A DNA stretch of 64,000 nt from the NCBI GenBank assembly GCA_963797475.1, contig CAWCPR010000001.1, positions 2,852,001 through 2,916,000 of the forward strand, given 5' to 3'. The translations under genes were made by a program, and so were the position numbers. The notes below the pieces were generated by a model. The model saw only the letters and a program-made list of their open reading frames with translations, did no database searches and was not told the origin of the DNA. Below are positions 45,758 through 54,096 of the stretch, in pieces (within the stretch, counting starts at the first letter, position 1; each line of letters begins with the position of its first letter). The DNA is from CAWCPR01 sp963797475 (lineage in GTDB: Bacteria; Chloroflexota; Anaerolineae; Anaerolineales; UBA4823).

Positions 45758-45790
45758 ACTGATATGGATACCATATCAGTTTGCTTTTTA
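45758..45790 (+). terminator. Hairpin after the MalT-like gene
   Basis: Perfect 10-bp arms ACTGATATGG and CCATATCAGT with a 3-nt loop, followed by TTGCTTTTT. It can terminate the regulator transcript. The GATATG/CATATC core recurs at 45954-45972, so it may also be an operator. Confidence 0.6.
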
Positions 45791-45808
45791 TTTCGAAAGG
45801 AGAATCAA

Positions 45809-46009
45809 ATGAACCCAACCACATCTTTTATCAAGCGCCATCCCCAGGCCGTCTTCTGGGGGATCGCCCTGGGTGGCGCGCGGCCCCCAAAGTGTGAGGC
45901 GATTTCCACCCGCTCATCCACCTTTCGGTGGATGACGCTCCACCCGCCAGGCGGATATGATATCAGCATATCGGCCCGGCGTTCTTTATCCGCCATTGAG
46001 AAACAATAA
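45809..46009 (+). pseudogene. Truncated N-terminus of a membrane protein
   Basis: AAGGAG precedes an ATG opening MNPTTSFIKRHPQAVFWGIA, which resembles the start of CPBP-type intramembrane proteases. After about 20 residues the expected membrane helix is lost and the frame runs through a repeated non-coding segment. It is probably a gene start cut off by recombination. Confidence 0.4.
45916..45972 (+). repeat. Second copy of operator/hairpin region
   Basis: Hairpin ATCCACC-TTTC-GGTGGAT, then CTCCACCCG, then GATATG/CATATC (45954-45972). The same order (ATCCACCC, TTCCACCCGG, GATATGG/CCATATC) occurs at 45723-45780. Each copy precedes a start codon with a good Shine-Dalgarno sequence, so a promoter-operator region was duplicated. 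Confidence 0.5.
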
Positions 46010-46021
46010 GGAGGCGCAATC

Positions 46022-46310
46022 ATGTCCTGGAAAACTTGCATTCGAACCGTCATTCTGGCCTTGGCCTTGCTGGCGGTGGCGGGCTGTGGGCAAATCGGCC
46101 TGGGGGCCACGCCCCAGCCCACCCAGCAGCAGGAAATGGAGGCCTTTGACCAGGCGCACCTGGCGACCGGGAAATTCATGGGGGCGGTGCTCGTGGCGCG
46201 CGGCGACGAGGTGCTGTTCCAGGGTGGCTACGGCAAGGCCAATCTGGAACTGGACGTGCCGGACACGCCCGAGACTGAGTTTCGCCTGGGCTCGCTATCA
46301 CCAACACCCG
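46022..46310 (+). pseudogene. Truncated serine hydrolase (beta-lactamase family) lipoprotein
   Basis: The frame starts with a lipoprotein signal (ALALLAVAGCGQ with lipobox cysteine) and reads MGAVLVARGDEVLFQGGYG and LDVPDTPETEFRLGS, the opening of class C beta-lactamase-like serine hydrolases. The catalytic SxxK that should follow is absent, because near 46297-46310 the sequence changes to that of another gene on the opposite strand. Confidence 0.7.
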
Positions 46311-46455
46311 GCGCTGTAATCGGCCGGAGCAGAGTCGCTCTTTCATGTTGTAATTCTGCTAATCGCGCTATGAGTTCAGATTGGCGGGTGTTCAGTTCTG
46401 AGAGTTCCGCCTCGGTTGCAGCGATCAAAAGGTTGATATCGTTCAGGTCTCTCAT
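46300..46455 (-). pseudogene. Truncated N-terminal coiled-coil fragment
   Basis: On the minus strand an ATG at 46455 opens MRDLNDINLLIAATEAELSE followed by coiled-coil residues through LARLAELQHERATLL. Protein character stops near 46300, at the junction with the serine hydrolase fragment. Family not identified. The two genes were joined head-on within their coding parts. Confidence 0.4.
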
Positions 46456-46557
46456 AATCGGGATTGTCTATTGTTTTATACGTCACATCGGCACGTATGA
46501 CCAGCTTCAACTTGATAACTCAGGAGATTCCCGGTGCATAACAACCGATTTCGGAAA

Positions 46558-48285
46558 TTATCGGAAATTATCGGAAATCAGAATGTAATAGGTGGCGCGT
46601 TTGCTGCCCATTTGGCGTAACAAGCCCAATTTTTCTAGCTTAGAGAGGTCATTTTGGGCCGTCCGCTGCGTGATTTTTCCGCCAGAAAGACGTACGTAGT
46701 CTGCGCTGGTAATCTGGCCATGTTGGCGTAGGTATTCCAAGGCAGCCTGTTGGCGAGGGTTAATTTCTGGTAATACTCCTAGTGTTATTTGTTGCGCGGT
46801 CGCTTTGTCAACCAGTGAGTAATATGCCCATCGCCTTGATCCATGCATTGTAATCGCCCCAGCATCCACTAACCCGCGCAGTTCACGCGTGGCCACCAGG
46901 CTATCCACATTATTCAAGCGGCAATAATCCGGGTTGGTAATCTGCTTGTGACGGTGCAAATAAGCCAGAGCGGTGCGCTGGTGTGGATTAATCGGCAGGC
47001 TGGCATAAAGGTTTAACCAGGCGACAGTTTCCGGGTCTAGCAAAGTCTGGTTGGAAAATCTGACTGTGAAGTAGGTGCGTGTATCCTGGAAGCGCGGCGG
47101 CTCTAAATGCGCCTCACGGAGCGAAGTCAACATTGCTTCAATACCCGAACCGCGATTTTCCACCAGACCGATCTCGCTCAAAATGCGCATCAGCAGTTGG
47201 TTGCGGGTGGATTGGGTGCTTTCAAGGTTGGATTCGTTAACCGGGCCAAACAATCCGCCGGGAGTCATAATCTCCAGTCGGTCAGCGAACATCTCAATCC
47301 GCACTTGACTGCCCACCATGTAAGGGCTGTAATCACGGTGGGCAATGGCGTTGATCAGCGCCTCGCGCACTGCTTCTTCGGGATATTCGGGGATATCGCG
47401 GTGGAGAATGCCTTCAATGAGCGTGCTCTGGCGCATGTTCATCAGGCAACGTCCTACTGCTTCACCTACCATCTCCTCCATGCGTCCGTCAAACTGGGCG
47501 TTGTCCATAAAACGCTCGCCGCGCGGCCCTTTTTGAGAGCGATCCGTGCTGACATAACGCACGAAAGTGATCATCAGGGACGGGTAATATTTCTGCGGCC
47601 AGGTGCCAAAGGCCAACAGCCCAGCCAGTGTCGGGCGCGGCACATCGCAGTCCCGGCCCAAGATTTCTAGCGCCAGTAAGCGCTCCACCATGTCTTTTTC
47701 ATCCAGACGTAGGCGTTGCCACAGCCCACGCCGGCTTTGCTTCAGACGGCTGAAATAGGCTTCCAGGGCCGTTTGATCCAAATCTTCAATGCTGGCTTTT
47801 TTGACAAGCTCCTGGTCAAATGTTGGCTGGCCGCGCCCGGTGACAAATGTGAACACCTCGTAAGCTGACATACGTCGGTTTTGGTTGCCGACGCGTAGAA
47901 ACGAACCACCTTGCATGCCGGATGGCCCATAGTGGCAGGGTTTGTGCTTGTAATCGCACTCAGGCACATCGACCACGATGACTGTTTTGCCTTCTATCTC
48001 AACCGGTGTGATCTCCAGCGCCAATGGTGGAACCATCTTACCGGCCAGGTCAGTCAGCTCGCTGATCACTGTTTGTGCAGCTTCGACGCCTGCCAGGCGA
48101 AAACCCTGGCTTTCATCTATTCCAAGTAAAATCACACCCCCACCGGCCTGGTTCGCAAAGGCAGAGAGCGTTTCAAAGAGATGTTGGGGTAAACCTCGCT
48201 GGGCGCGTTTGACTTCCAAACCAGCGTCTTCGTACTCCCCGCTGCGCACGGCTTCGATCAATTCAAGAGCTTCTTGTGCGTTCAC
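46558..48285 (-). CDS. AlbA_2 / Schlafen-AAA-type ATP-binding protein
   Basis: This 575-residue protein has an N-terminal AlbA_2 domain (LEVKRAQRGLPQHLFETLSA, AGGGVILLGIDE), a middle ATPase-like region (REALINAIAHRDYSP, GGLFGPVNESN, NRGSGIEAML) and a C-terminal pair of winged-helix motifs (ALAYLHRHKQITNPDY, LEYLRQHGQITSADYVRLSG). Such proteins are annotated as putative transcriptional regulators or RecG-like and are frequent in accessory DNA. It is intact amid truncated genes. Three tandem 10-bp units (CGGAAATTAT) overlap its last codons. Confidence 0.85.
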   Translation of the reverse strand: MNAQEALELIEAVRSGEYEDAGLEVKRAQRGLPQHLFETLSAFANQAGGGVILLGIDESQGFRLAGVEAAQTVISELTDLAGKMVPPLALEITPVEIEGKTVIVVDVPECDYKHKPCHYGPSGMQGGSFLRVGNQNRRMSAYEVFTFVTGRGQPTFDQELVKKASIEDLDQTALEAYFSRLKQSRRGLWQRLRLDEKDMVERLLALEILGRDCDVPRPTLAGLLAFGTWPQKYYPSLMITFVRYVSTDRSQKGPRGERFMDNAQFDGRMEEMVGEAVGRCLMNMRQSTLIEGILHRDIPEYPEEAVREALINAIAHRDYSPYMVGSQVRIEMFADRLEIMTPGGLFGPVNESNLESTQSTRNQLLMRILSEIGLVENRGSGIEAMLTSLREAHLEPPRFQDTRTYFTVRFSNQTLLDPETVAWLNLYASLPINPHQRTALAYLHRHKQITNPDYCRLNNVDSLVATRELRGLVDAGAITMHGSRRWAYYSLVDKATAQQITLGVLPEINPRQQAALEYLRQHGQITSADYVRLSGGKITQRTAQNDLSKLEKLGLLRQMGSKRATYYILISDNFR

Positions 48286-48404
48286 CTTACCAATTATACT
48301 AACGGTTCATTTATCGAAGCCTTCAATTTTAAAGAATCAGCGCGGCAGGGATTGGCAAAGTCTTCCCTGCCACGCTTTTTCTGATATTGCATTTCTATTG
48401 AGGA

Positions 48405-48606
48405 AAACTAAGCCGGATTATGGGTTTATTCACCAGAAGATGGGTATCAGCTCTCCCGAAAATCTGCGCAAGGAACTGCTTTTGAAGATCGAGGATTTTG
48501 ATTTTGAGGCCCTGGCACAGGATGTGGCACCGTTTTAATCACGGAGGAGCAGGTAAAGAGAGTGGTTAAATTCAGGGAATTCTGGAAACAGGTGGAGTTG
48601 GACTAA
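48405..48606 (+). pseudogene. AbiEii-type toxin C-terminal remnant
   Basis: The frame KPDYGFIHQKMG...LRKELLLKIEDFDFEALAQDVAPF matches the end of nucleotidyltransferase AbiEii/AbiGii toxins. A one-base loss then shifts to ITEEQVKRVVKFREFWKQVE, the natural last segment. The N-terminal nucleotidyltransferase domain is gone. No antitoxin is present nearby. Confidence 0.55.
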
Positions 48607-48661
48607 TTTAGCCAGGTAAATTCCCCACAGCTTACAGCCGACCGAGTTAGGCTAGGATCTA

Positions 48662-48952
48662 CTAAACTCCGTAATCAAGCAGTAAGTCAGGATAATTCAT
48701 CAAAATCTCAGGTGGCACGGGCAGTTGTCTTTCAAGGTGCCACCGCACGCCCTCTTTATTCGTCAATCGGACCGGTAAAGCCTCAACAATTTCGAGCAGA
48801 TCGGCTAGTGACTGATACGCCTCACATTGCTTGGTCTTACCCTCCTTGCCATGTAATTCGATTTTGCCAATTAGCGCATCCGGTTTAATATGCCGAGACT
48901 GATAAGGCCGCTCACCTTTATGCGCTGCATAGGTAATCATGGTTCTATGCAA
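48662..48952 (-). CDS. Hypothetical protein of the orphan cluster
   Basis: Not recognised. The 96 residues include MITYAAHKGERPYQSRHIKP and ADLLEIVEALPVRLTNKEG and end LLLDYGV before two successive TAG codons. The frame is open further upstream (STWITHIGLHRT) to a TAA that is the stop of the next gene upstream in the same frame. The start is therefore uncertain, and the two could once have been one gene. No orphan-cluster box precedes it. Confidence 0.45.
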   Translation of the reverse strand: MHRTMITYAAHKGERPYQSRHIKPDALIGKIELHGKEGKTKQCEAYQSLADLLEIVEALPVRLTNKEGVRWHLERQLPVPPEILMNYPDLLLDYGV

Positions 48953-48994
48953 GCCGATATGCGTAATCCAAGTGGAAAGATTGAACTCTCGGAT

Positions 48995-49330
48995 TTAACA
49001 GGCGAATTTCAACTGCATGCCAATTATTTGAACGTCATTCAGCGAGTCAAAATCACAGATATCGTGATAGGCGCTTGGCAAATCAGTATGATAAATAGGA
49101 TCTTGCTTTGGATCTGTCGGGGTAATTGGATGCTGTTCCATCTTAGTTCTCCTCAATTTTTGGTACTCACATCGAATGCTGATGGGCAGATCAAGAATTA
49201 ACTCCCACCAATCGAATTCCTTGTATTCGCCCGATGTTCGGTGTAATTTCCTGATGCGGAATTGTGCCTGAACGTAAGAACCAGTTTTCTTTTTTATTAA
49301 GCGAAATTGACCACCAGCAGGTTGTATCAA
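48995..49330 (-). CDS. Hypothetical protein of the orphan cluster
   Basis: Not recognised. A 111-residue frame from TTG has FRLIKKKTGSYVQAQFRIRK and EYKEFDWWELILDLPI. The sequence upstream of the TTG continues to look coding (LLPGLTLLARFLQVV) back to a TAG, with no proper start codon, so the N-terminus may be misassigned or truncated. It is in the same frame as the gene downstream, separated by one TAA. Confidence 0.45.
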   Translation of the reverse strand: MIQPAGGQFRLIKKKTGSYVQAQFRIRKLHRTSGEYKEFDWWELILDLPISIRCEYQKLRRTKMEQHPITPTDPKQDPIYHTDLPSAYHDICDFDSLNDVQIIGMQLKFAC

Positions 49331-49413
49331 TACTACCTGCAGAAATCTGGCGAGCAGGGTTAGTCCAGGAAGTAGGATCGGACTAACCTTGCGTAGGTTC
49401 TATAAAACACAGG

Positions 49414-49947
49414 CTAAAATGGCGTTACGGGGAATCCATATTCGTCATATGGCGGTTCACGTGGGCCCAGCTCAAGATCGCCTTGATCTTCATCGTTATC
49501 ATCCTCATAAAGCGATCGAGGAATGTTACCGTACACAACTTTCAAGGTTTGGGACGGCTTATCCCAAGTAGTGACAAACCCTACGACAAGATTTTCCTTC
49601 CAGAGCTTAGTTTTTTGAGCAACGAACGCTTTAATCTCATCATCATCCAAGATATGGCTAAATCGACCACGCACGACATGCCCGGAACCGTACCGGAAGT
49701 AGTAAGCCCCTAAACCTGGGCGATAATATTCCCTCCAGATCCACGACCCATCTTTGGTGCGTTTATAGACGTACTCTCCAGGACTGTCCTGCATCGCCTT
49801 GCGGTCAAAGATGGGTTTCCACTCATAGCGCATACCGCAAATGGGACAGGCAATATACAGGATGTCTCTACGAGTATCCCGGTCGTACCAGGCAGATTGA
49901 TAGTGGCACTGATCACAACCGTAATCAGCATAAGTAACTGTAGCCAT
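49414..49947 (-). CDS. Zinc-ribbon hypothetical protein
   Basis: A 177-residue protein with a zinc ribbon at the N-terminus (YGCDQCHYQSAWYD and IACPICGMRYEWKP: two CxxC knuckles), a central aromatic region (GSWIWREYYRPGLGAYYFRYG) and an acidic tail. AAGGAGG precedes the ATG, and the orphan-cluster box lies 31 nt upstream. Function unknown; nucleic-acid binding is possible from the ribbon. It ends in TAG; reading through would add 15 residues to a TAA. Confidence 0.6.
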   Translation of the reverse strand: MATVTYADYGCDQCHYQSAWYDRDTRRDILYIACPICGMRYEWKPIFDRKAMQDSPGEYVYKRTKDGSWIWREYYRPGLGAYYFRYGSGHVVRGRFSHILDDDEIKAFVAQKTKLWKENLVVGFVTTWDKPSQTLKVVYGNIPRSLYEDDNDEDQGDLELGPREPPYDEYGFPVTPF

Positions 49948-49978
49948 GCTGGCCTCCTTGAAAAAAATTGAACTTGAT

Positions 49979-49992
49979 CTATATTGATATAG
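49979..49992 (-). promoter_or_regulatory. Orphan-cluster box 1
   Basis: CTATATCAATATAG on the minus strand, preceded by TG and followed by ATC, 31 nt before the zinc-ribbon gene. One of five copies of the consensus GGCTATATCAANATAGA. Confidence 0.65.
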
Positions 49993-50039
49993 CAGTCAGA
50001 ACCGCTTTTTTATCAGCACCTGGGTACGCTGAATGTCTC

Positions 50040-50147
50040 CGACCGGCAGCGAATTGCGGTTGCTGATCGGAAAACATCCCAGAAAGGCGAAATAAGCGTC
50101 AGACACCCATACTACGGTGATCGTAATAAGCTTGCCGGGCATAGCTC
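50040..50147. repeat. Inverted duplication, left copy
   Basis: Covers the last codons of the RNase H-like gene and about 60 bp beyond. The reverse complement matches 51602-51720 with scattered mismatches (shared GAGAGCTATGCCCGGCAAG and TATGGGTGTCTGACGCTTAT). Confidence 0.65.
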
Positions 50148-50572
50148 TCCGCTGGGTTATTGGCTCGGTTTACCGGCTTGTAGCATACGCTGACGCACCG
50201 TTTCGATAGCCGGGCGATATCATCAATAGTGGCTGCTTCAGCCGACGATGCTGGCTTACCGCCAAATGTAAGCATCCGGTACACTGTTTGGCTGCTGGTG
50301 ATTACCTTCAGCGGCCAGCGAGTTAACCTGTATGAAATGATGGATCCGAGAGATGCTTTAACCGCCAGGAGCTCGGCATGTACGGCCGATGATGGCGCAC
50401 CAACATACAAGACTCCATAATCGTGGCGCACATAACCCTTCTTAAGGATTGGCAAAATTACACATCCAAAGGTAGTGACCGGATAATGGCCGTTGGTTTG
50501 GTATGCGCAACAGTACACGTTTAGAGTGTTTGACCTACCTTGGGGGTGGTGAGCATAGTTGTGTTTCGGCAT
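50099..50572 (-). CDS. RNase H-like protein A of the orphan cluster
   Basis: This 157-residue protein resembles RNase H-fold proteins in outline: an N-terminal strand region (TLNVYCCAYQTNG), VGAPSSAVHAELLAVKASLG as the acidic helix of the fold, and an SSQTVYRMLTFGG strand-helix. The last segment, NRANNPAESYARQAYYDH, is shared with a fragment at 51506-51663. Canonical catalytic acids are not all evident, so activity is uncertain. AGGAGGATGAA precedes the ATG, and the cluster box lies 32 nt upstream. Confidence 0.55.
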   Translation of the reverse strand: MPKHNYAHHPQGRSNTLNVYCCAYQTNGHYPVTTFGCVILPILKKGYVRHDYGVLYVGAPSSAVHAELLAVKASLGSIISYRLTRWPLKVITSSQTVYRMLTFGGKPASSAEAATIDDIARLSKRCVSVCYKPVNRANNPAESYARQAYYDHRSMGV

Positions 50573-50604
50573 TTCATCCTCCTGATGGTAGTTGGTGATA
50601 GTAT

Positions 50605-50618
50605 CTGGTTTGATATAG
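50605..50618 (-). promoter_or_regulatory. Orphan-cluster box 2
   Basis: GG-CTATATCAAACCAG-ATA on the minus strand, 32 nt before RNase H-like gene A. The right half deviates (ACCAG instead of NATAG). Confidence 0.6.
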
Positions 50619-50705
50619 CCATCTACGTACCTTTTTGCTGGCTACCGTATCGATCGACGTTGAGATAGATGCACAGCTCATTCGATTCGCAAATCCGGTT
50701 ATAAG

Positions 50706-51167
50706 CTACCAAATATCCATTTCATGAAGGACCTCCCAATATGCCTGGCGTGCATAATCCACTGCCTCATTGAGTGTTATAGGCACATACATGTAATGCA
50801 CTTCGCCAAACTCTCGCTCCAGATCCATAATCTGGTAATGCAATCCCACCAGATTTGGGTTGATCGATCGAATATCGCCAATCATAAGCTGACCGAGACA
50901 GAGTTGGTCATCCAAATGAATACACACAGATTTGCCTCGCTGTCCGCATTCAAGCAGCTGAGACAAAGCTATCTGGATGGCGGCAAGCGTAGCCGTATCG
51001 CTCGTGCTTCCCTCTCCCAAGGAGCTAAGCCCCTGATCCTCGATAATTAAGGCTTGATGGTCACCTTGGTAAGCGACGACGCCGTATGTAGCGATCCCAC
51101 CCTGGTTGGGCTCGCAGAGCCCACTGGTGTATACATGGATATCTAGGTAGTTGTGTTTGATCTGCAT
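50706..51167 (-). CDS. RNase H-like protein B of the orphan cluster
   Basis: A 153-residue protein with an RNase H-like opening (LDIHVYTSGLCEPNQGGIATYGVVAYQG), an acidic helix (TSDTATLAAIQIALSQLLEC) and VCIHLDDQLCLGQLM, which resembles the D-containing strand. It ends AVDYARQAYWEVLHEMDIW, related to the end of protein A. GGAGG precedes the ATG at 51167 and the cluster box lies 25 nt upstream. It stops with TAG. The same frame stays open for 44 more codons to a TGA touching the next gene's start. Confidence 0.6.
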   Translation of the reverse strand: MQIKHNYLDIHVYTSGLCEPNQGGIATYGVVAYQGDHQALIIEDQGLSSLGEGSTSDTATLAAIQIALSQLLECGQRGKSVCIHLDDQLCLGQLMIGDIRSINPNLVGLHYQIMDLEREFGEVHYMYVPITLNEAVDYARQAYWEVLHEMDIW

Positions 51168-51192
51168 GGTAGCAGCCTCCGCTAAATGTGGT

Positions 51193-51206
51193 CTACTATG
51201 ATATAG
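51193..51206 (-). promoter_or_regulatory. Orphan-cluster box 3
   Basis: GG-CTATATCATAGTAG-ACC on the minus strand, 25 nt before RNase H-like gene B. Confidence 0.6.
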
Positions 51207-51505
51207 CCAGTACAAAGGCCAAATTTGGTTGTTGTTTGCTGTGAGTTTTGGGGTATTTTTCCCGGGCTGAATTCAATGAAATGGCAGCATGGGTGCTAAT
51301 TACTGGCCACCGAGAAAAAAAGTACATTGAGCTAATCGGGAAAGCGGACAAAAGCACAAATATTAACCAGTGAGATGCTCCCAATTCTCAGTTTGCCGAA
51401 ATGCATATCGACGCAAACAGCAGAATGTGACGCTGTAATCTAGCAAACATGTTTATCTCTTTTAAAACAATCAGCCGCCGGCTGCACTTTCGTGTTCGCT
51501 GGCCG
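51207..51505. other. About 300 bp without a firm gene
   Basis: The only coding-like signal is a 41-codon plus-strand frame at 51248-51373 (AEFNEMAAWVLITGHREKKY), which reads like the end of a protein but has no good start. I treat it as a possible fragment only. Confidence 0.3.
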
Positions 51506-51663
51506 CTGGGGGATGGTGAAGCGAGGCGGCTGCCGTATCCGAAATCAGGAGACTCCCACATAGATTTTCCGCCGTGCAGTATCAATCTGACAGGCGCACC
51601 GACAATCCCGTCGAGAGCTATGCCCGGCAAGTTTATTACGATCACTGTAGTATGGGTGTCTGA
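51506..51663 (+). pseudogene. RNase H-like C-terminal fragment
   Basis: The frame SEAAAVSEIRRLPHRFSAVQ, then NPVESYARQVYYDHCSMGV, aligns with the last 45 residues of RNase H-like protein A on the opposite strand. It is preceded by a stop and has no start codon. Confidence 0.55.
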
Positions 51664-51720
51664 CGCTTATCTCGCCTTTCTGGGAGATTCTCCGGACCGG
51701 ATCGCAATCCGGCTGTCGTA
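51602..51720. repeat. Inverted duplication, right copy
   Basis: Reverse complement of 50040-50147, covering the end of the RNase H-like coding part and about 60 bp after its stop. Confidence 0.65.
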
Positions 51721-51872
51721 AAATTACGGCAGCATTATGTGGCTTATTATGCCCCACTGGAAAACCTTACCTGGAATTAATCCAAACTCTTGATAACTTG
51801 CCCGGAGACATCTCGTCCTATCCTTTAAGTGGTCTCTGGCATTGCTGTTTGGATCGCCCGGTAACCTACTGG

Positions 51873-52219
51873 TCAGTGCTGACGATGCAATTTTGGCTGG
51901 CGCAGGTTTACCCTCGCGATGGCATTTGGGTGGAAAAAGCAAAGGGATGAGCAAGAGTTCGCGCTGCCATATTCCTCCGGGGGATAACACCCGTAGGCCT
52001 CGATGGCATAACTGATCTCGACCAGATTTTTCGGCGGTACGTCGCTCTGCATGTTGTGGATCGGGGCGACGATATAGCCGTCCTTCCCGAGCGCGAGAGA
52101 AACGACATCCAGCTCGCCGGGGGCACGATTAAGTCCGCAATGCGGATGCCACAGTAGGTGATGGTTTCCATCTGGCCAAGTCCGATGCTGTTTGAATGCA
52201 GGATATCCAGACTGAGCAT
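51873..52219 (-). pseudogene. Frameshifted hypothetical gene downstream of the primase
   Basis: GAGGAA precedes an ATG opening MLSLDILHSNSIGLGQMETI. Near 52120-52130 coding character passes to the next frame (APGELDVVSLALGKDGYIVA, then PKNLVEISYAIEAYGCYPPEE) and ends at TGA 51873. One base change would restore a protein of about 114 residues. The family is not recognised. It lies 25 bp after the primase-like gene, as an operon partner. Confidence 0.4.
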
Positions 52220-52243
52220 TTCCTCAGCCGTCGGCCAATACTA

Positions 52244-53998
52244 TCACAGTTGGGTGTCGGCCTCGTGCCCGTGCTTTCCTATATCGAGCGGTGTCTCCGA
52301 CTTAGGTGCATAGGTATTTGCTAATCGCTTAACCAGCCAAACCTGTAGGCCGCGTCTGAGCAGCATCTCCGCCGCACGGCGCACTGGCGGGAAACGATTC
52401 CCAAAATCGTCCTCCAGCCACTGATTACCGGGCGCATCTCTCCGTTTATCGGGTAGGCAAGCTGCTGCAAATGCATCTAGCTCCTGGCGCTTATGATTGG
52501 GGGTTACCTGGATATCCACCAAATTATCATAGGTATAGATAGTTCGTCCGCATACGCCGATGCGCTCTCCCAGCCATGCGCGTGTATACATCCCAGGAAA
52601 GCGGCGGACGAATGCGGCATGTACCTCTGCCCGATAATTTTTGATCGATTGCAATGCCTGCTCTTGCATGGGGTCATAGTGCTGCCTCCCGGAAGATTGT
52701 ATTTTCATCAGTTTAGCAATGTGCGCAGGTTCTGGCAGGATGTATTTCGCGGGAGTCCGACCGCGATCTTTATTTTTCTCTTTTTTTCCGTCTAAAACTT
52801 GCTGAAATAAATAAGACGGAACTTTTTGAGAAAAATTATCCTTTCCGTCATCCTCGATCTGTGTGGAGACGACACGGTAGATGCTGCTGAGAGCAACCGT
52901 GTATCTGGCGCAGGCGTCGGCGATCTCTGCAATGCTCAGTGCCTCACCTGGAGTACATCCCGACTGATACAGGATATCCAATACGCGCGCCGCGCTTGCT
53001 AGCCCACTGCGCAGCAATGCCTCGCGAGTTTCCGTTGAGAGCTGCACTGGTGTGACCACGGAACGATCCAGGTAGTAATCACTCAGACTCCCCAAGCCTA
53101 ACTTATCGCCCACATCGATCCAGCAAATCCATCCCTTGCCGTGGAAGCAGTACAGCCCATAGCGCCTGTGCACCTGTGCCGACGGGCGATCATCGGGATG
53201 AAAGGGACAAATCACGTTGTCCAAGCTGAAATCCTCCTCGTTAAATCCCGTAACGCCTAATGCCTGGATGATCTGCAGCCTGTATTCTGACGGCACATCA
53301 TCATGATGAAATCTTGGCAACTTAGGAGTGATGGCAGTTGCGTTATCTTCCAGGGGAATCTCCATTAGCGGCAGAGAGAGCAGCCAGGGCTCGAAATCTG
53401 ACGGCTGTCCGTGAAACTGCTGCCAAGCTTTGCCCAGGTCACCGTGCTTGCAGAGCGTATCGGGCAGCTGGTAAGCTGCGAAGCCAATTCCTGAGCCTCG
53501 CAATTTGCGTACGAGCTGGCGCGCCCAACGCTGCCCGGTCTCGTCGAGATCCGGCGCTGTGAGCAGGCGCGTGATGCCCGCCTATTGCAGATACTCCAGG
53601 AAATCTGCAGGTACGGACGCCTCCGAGTAGCCGCTGAATACATGATCGATCCCAGCGCTCAGCAGCGCCCACACATCCGCCTCGCCCGAGACATACCAGG
53701 CTGCGCCTCTCGACCGGACAACAGCCTCTTGAAAATTCAGCGCGTGATAGTCGCGCGCGTATGCCGGCTTCCCTGGCTGCCAGCGGTATTTGGCTTGCGC
53801 CTGGCTGTCGTAAGCCTTGATGCGCACGCGGTCCGCACCACCGGGTACAGGATAATGCCAGCCGTGCACTCCGGCTGTAATTCCCAGCCTTTCAACGATG
53901 CCAGCTGTGATGCGGCGCTGAGCAAGCAGCTCTTGAGAGTACCGCATTAAGGCGCTATCCGTCTGTCTTGGAGTGTATTGATAGGTGTTTTGTGTCAT
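52244..53998 (-). CDS. Primase-like protein: TOPRIM followed by zinc finger, with an in-frame TAG
   Basis: A frame from ATG 53998 runs to TGA 52244 (585 codons) broken only by TAG at 53582-53584. Before the TAG lies the first half of a TOPRIM domain (AAWYVSGEADVWALLSAGID). After it comes the second half with the metal acids (TRLLTAPDLDETGQRWARQL). Then comes a CHC2-like zinc finger (ICPFHPDDRPSAQVH, then YCFHGKGWICW) and a helical region with a lysine-rich linker. The TAG splits a conserved domain, so either the gene is dead or TAG is read through; glutamine would fit (LQ-x-AGI). The cluster box is 32 nt upstream. Confidence 0.6.
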
Positions 53999-54030
53999 GG
54001 ACGAGATCCTCCAGCTTAAAATTTTGTCAC

Positions 54031-54044
54031 CTATCTTGATATAG
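54031..54044 (-). promoter_or_regulatory. Orphan-cluster box 4
   Basis: GG-CTATATCAAGATAG-GTG on the minus strand, 32 nt before the primase-like start. Confidence 0.65.
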
Positions 54045-54096
54045 CCGGTTTGTCTTCATTTCCACCTGATTTTGCTGCAGATCTCAATAATGGAGC

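Noticed and set aside
47978..48538. Plus-strand frame of 186 codons
   Set aside because: Only its last 45 codons (AbiEii tail) look real; the rest is antisense to the AlbA_2 gene.
51629..51950. Plus-strand frame of about 97 codons after the RNase H-like fragment
   Set aside because: It reads moderately well (TGKPYLELIQTLDNLPGDIS) but has no start codon with a ribosome site, and overlaps the frameshifted minus-strand gene, so I could not support it as a gene.
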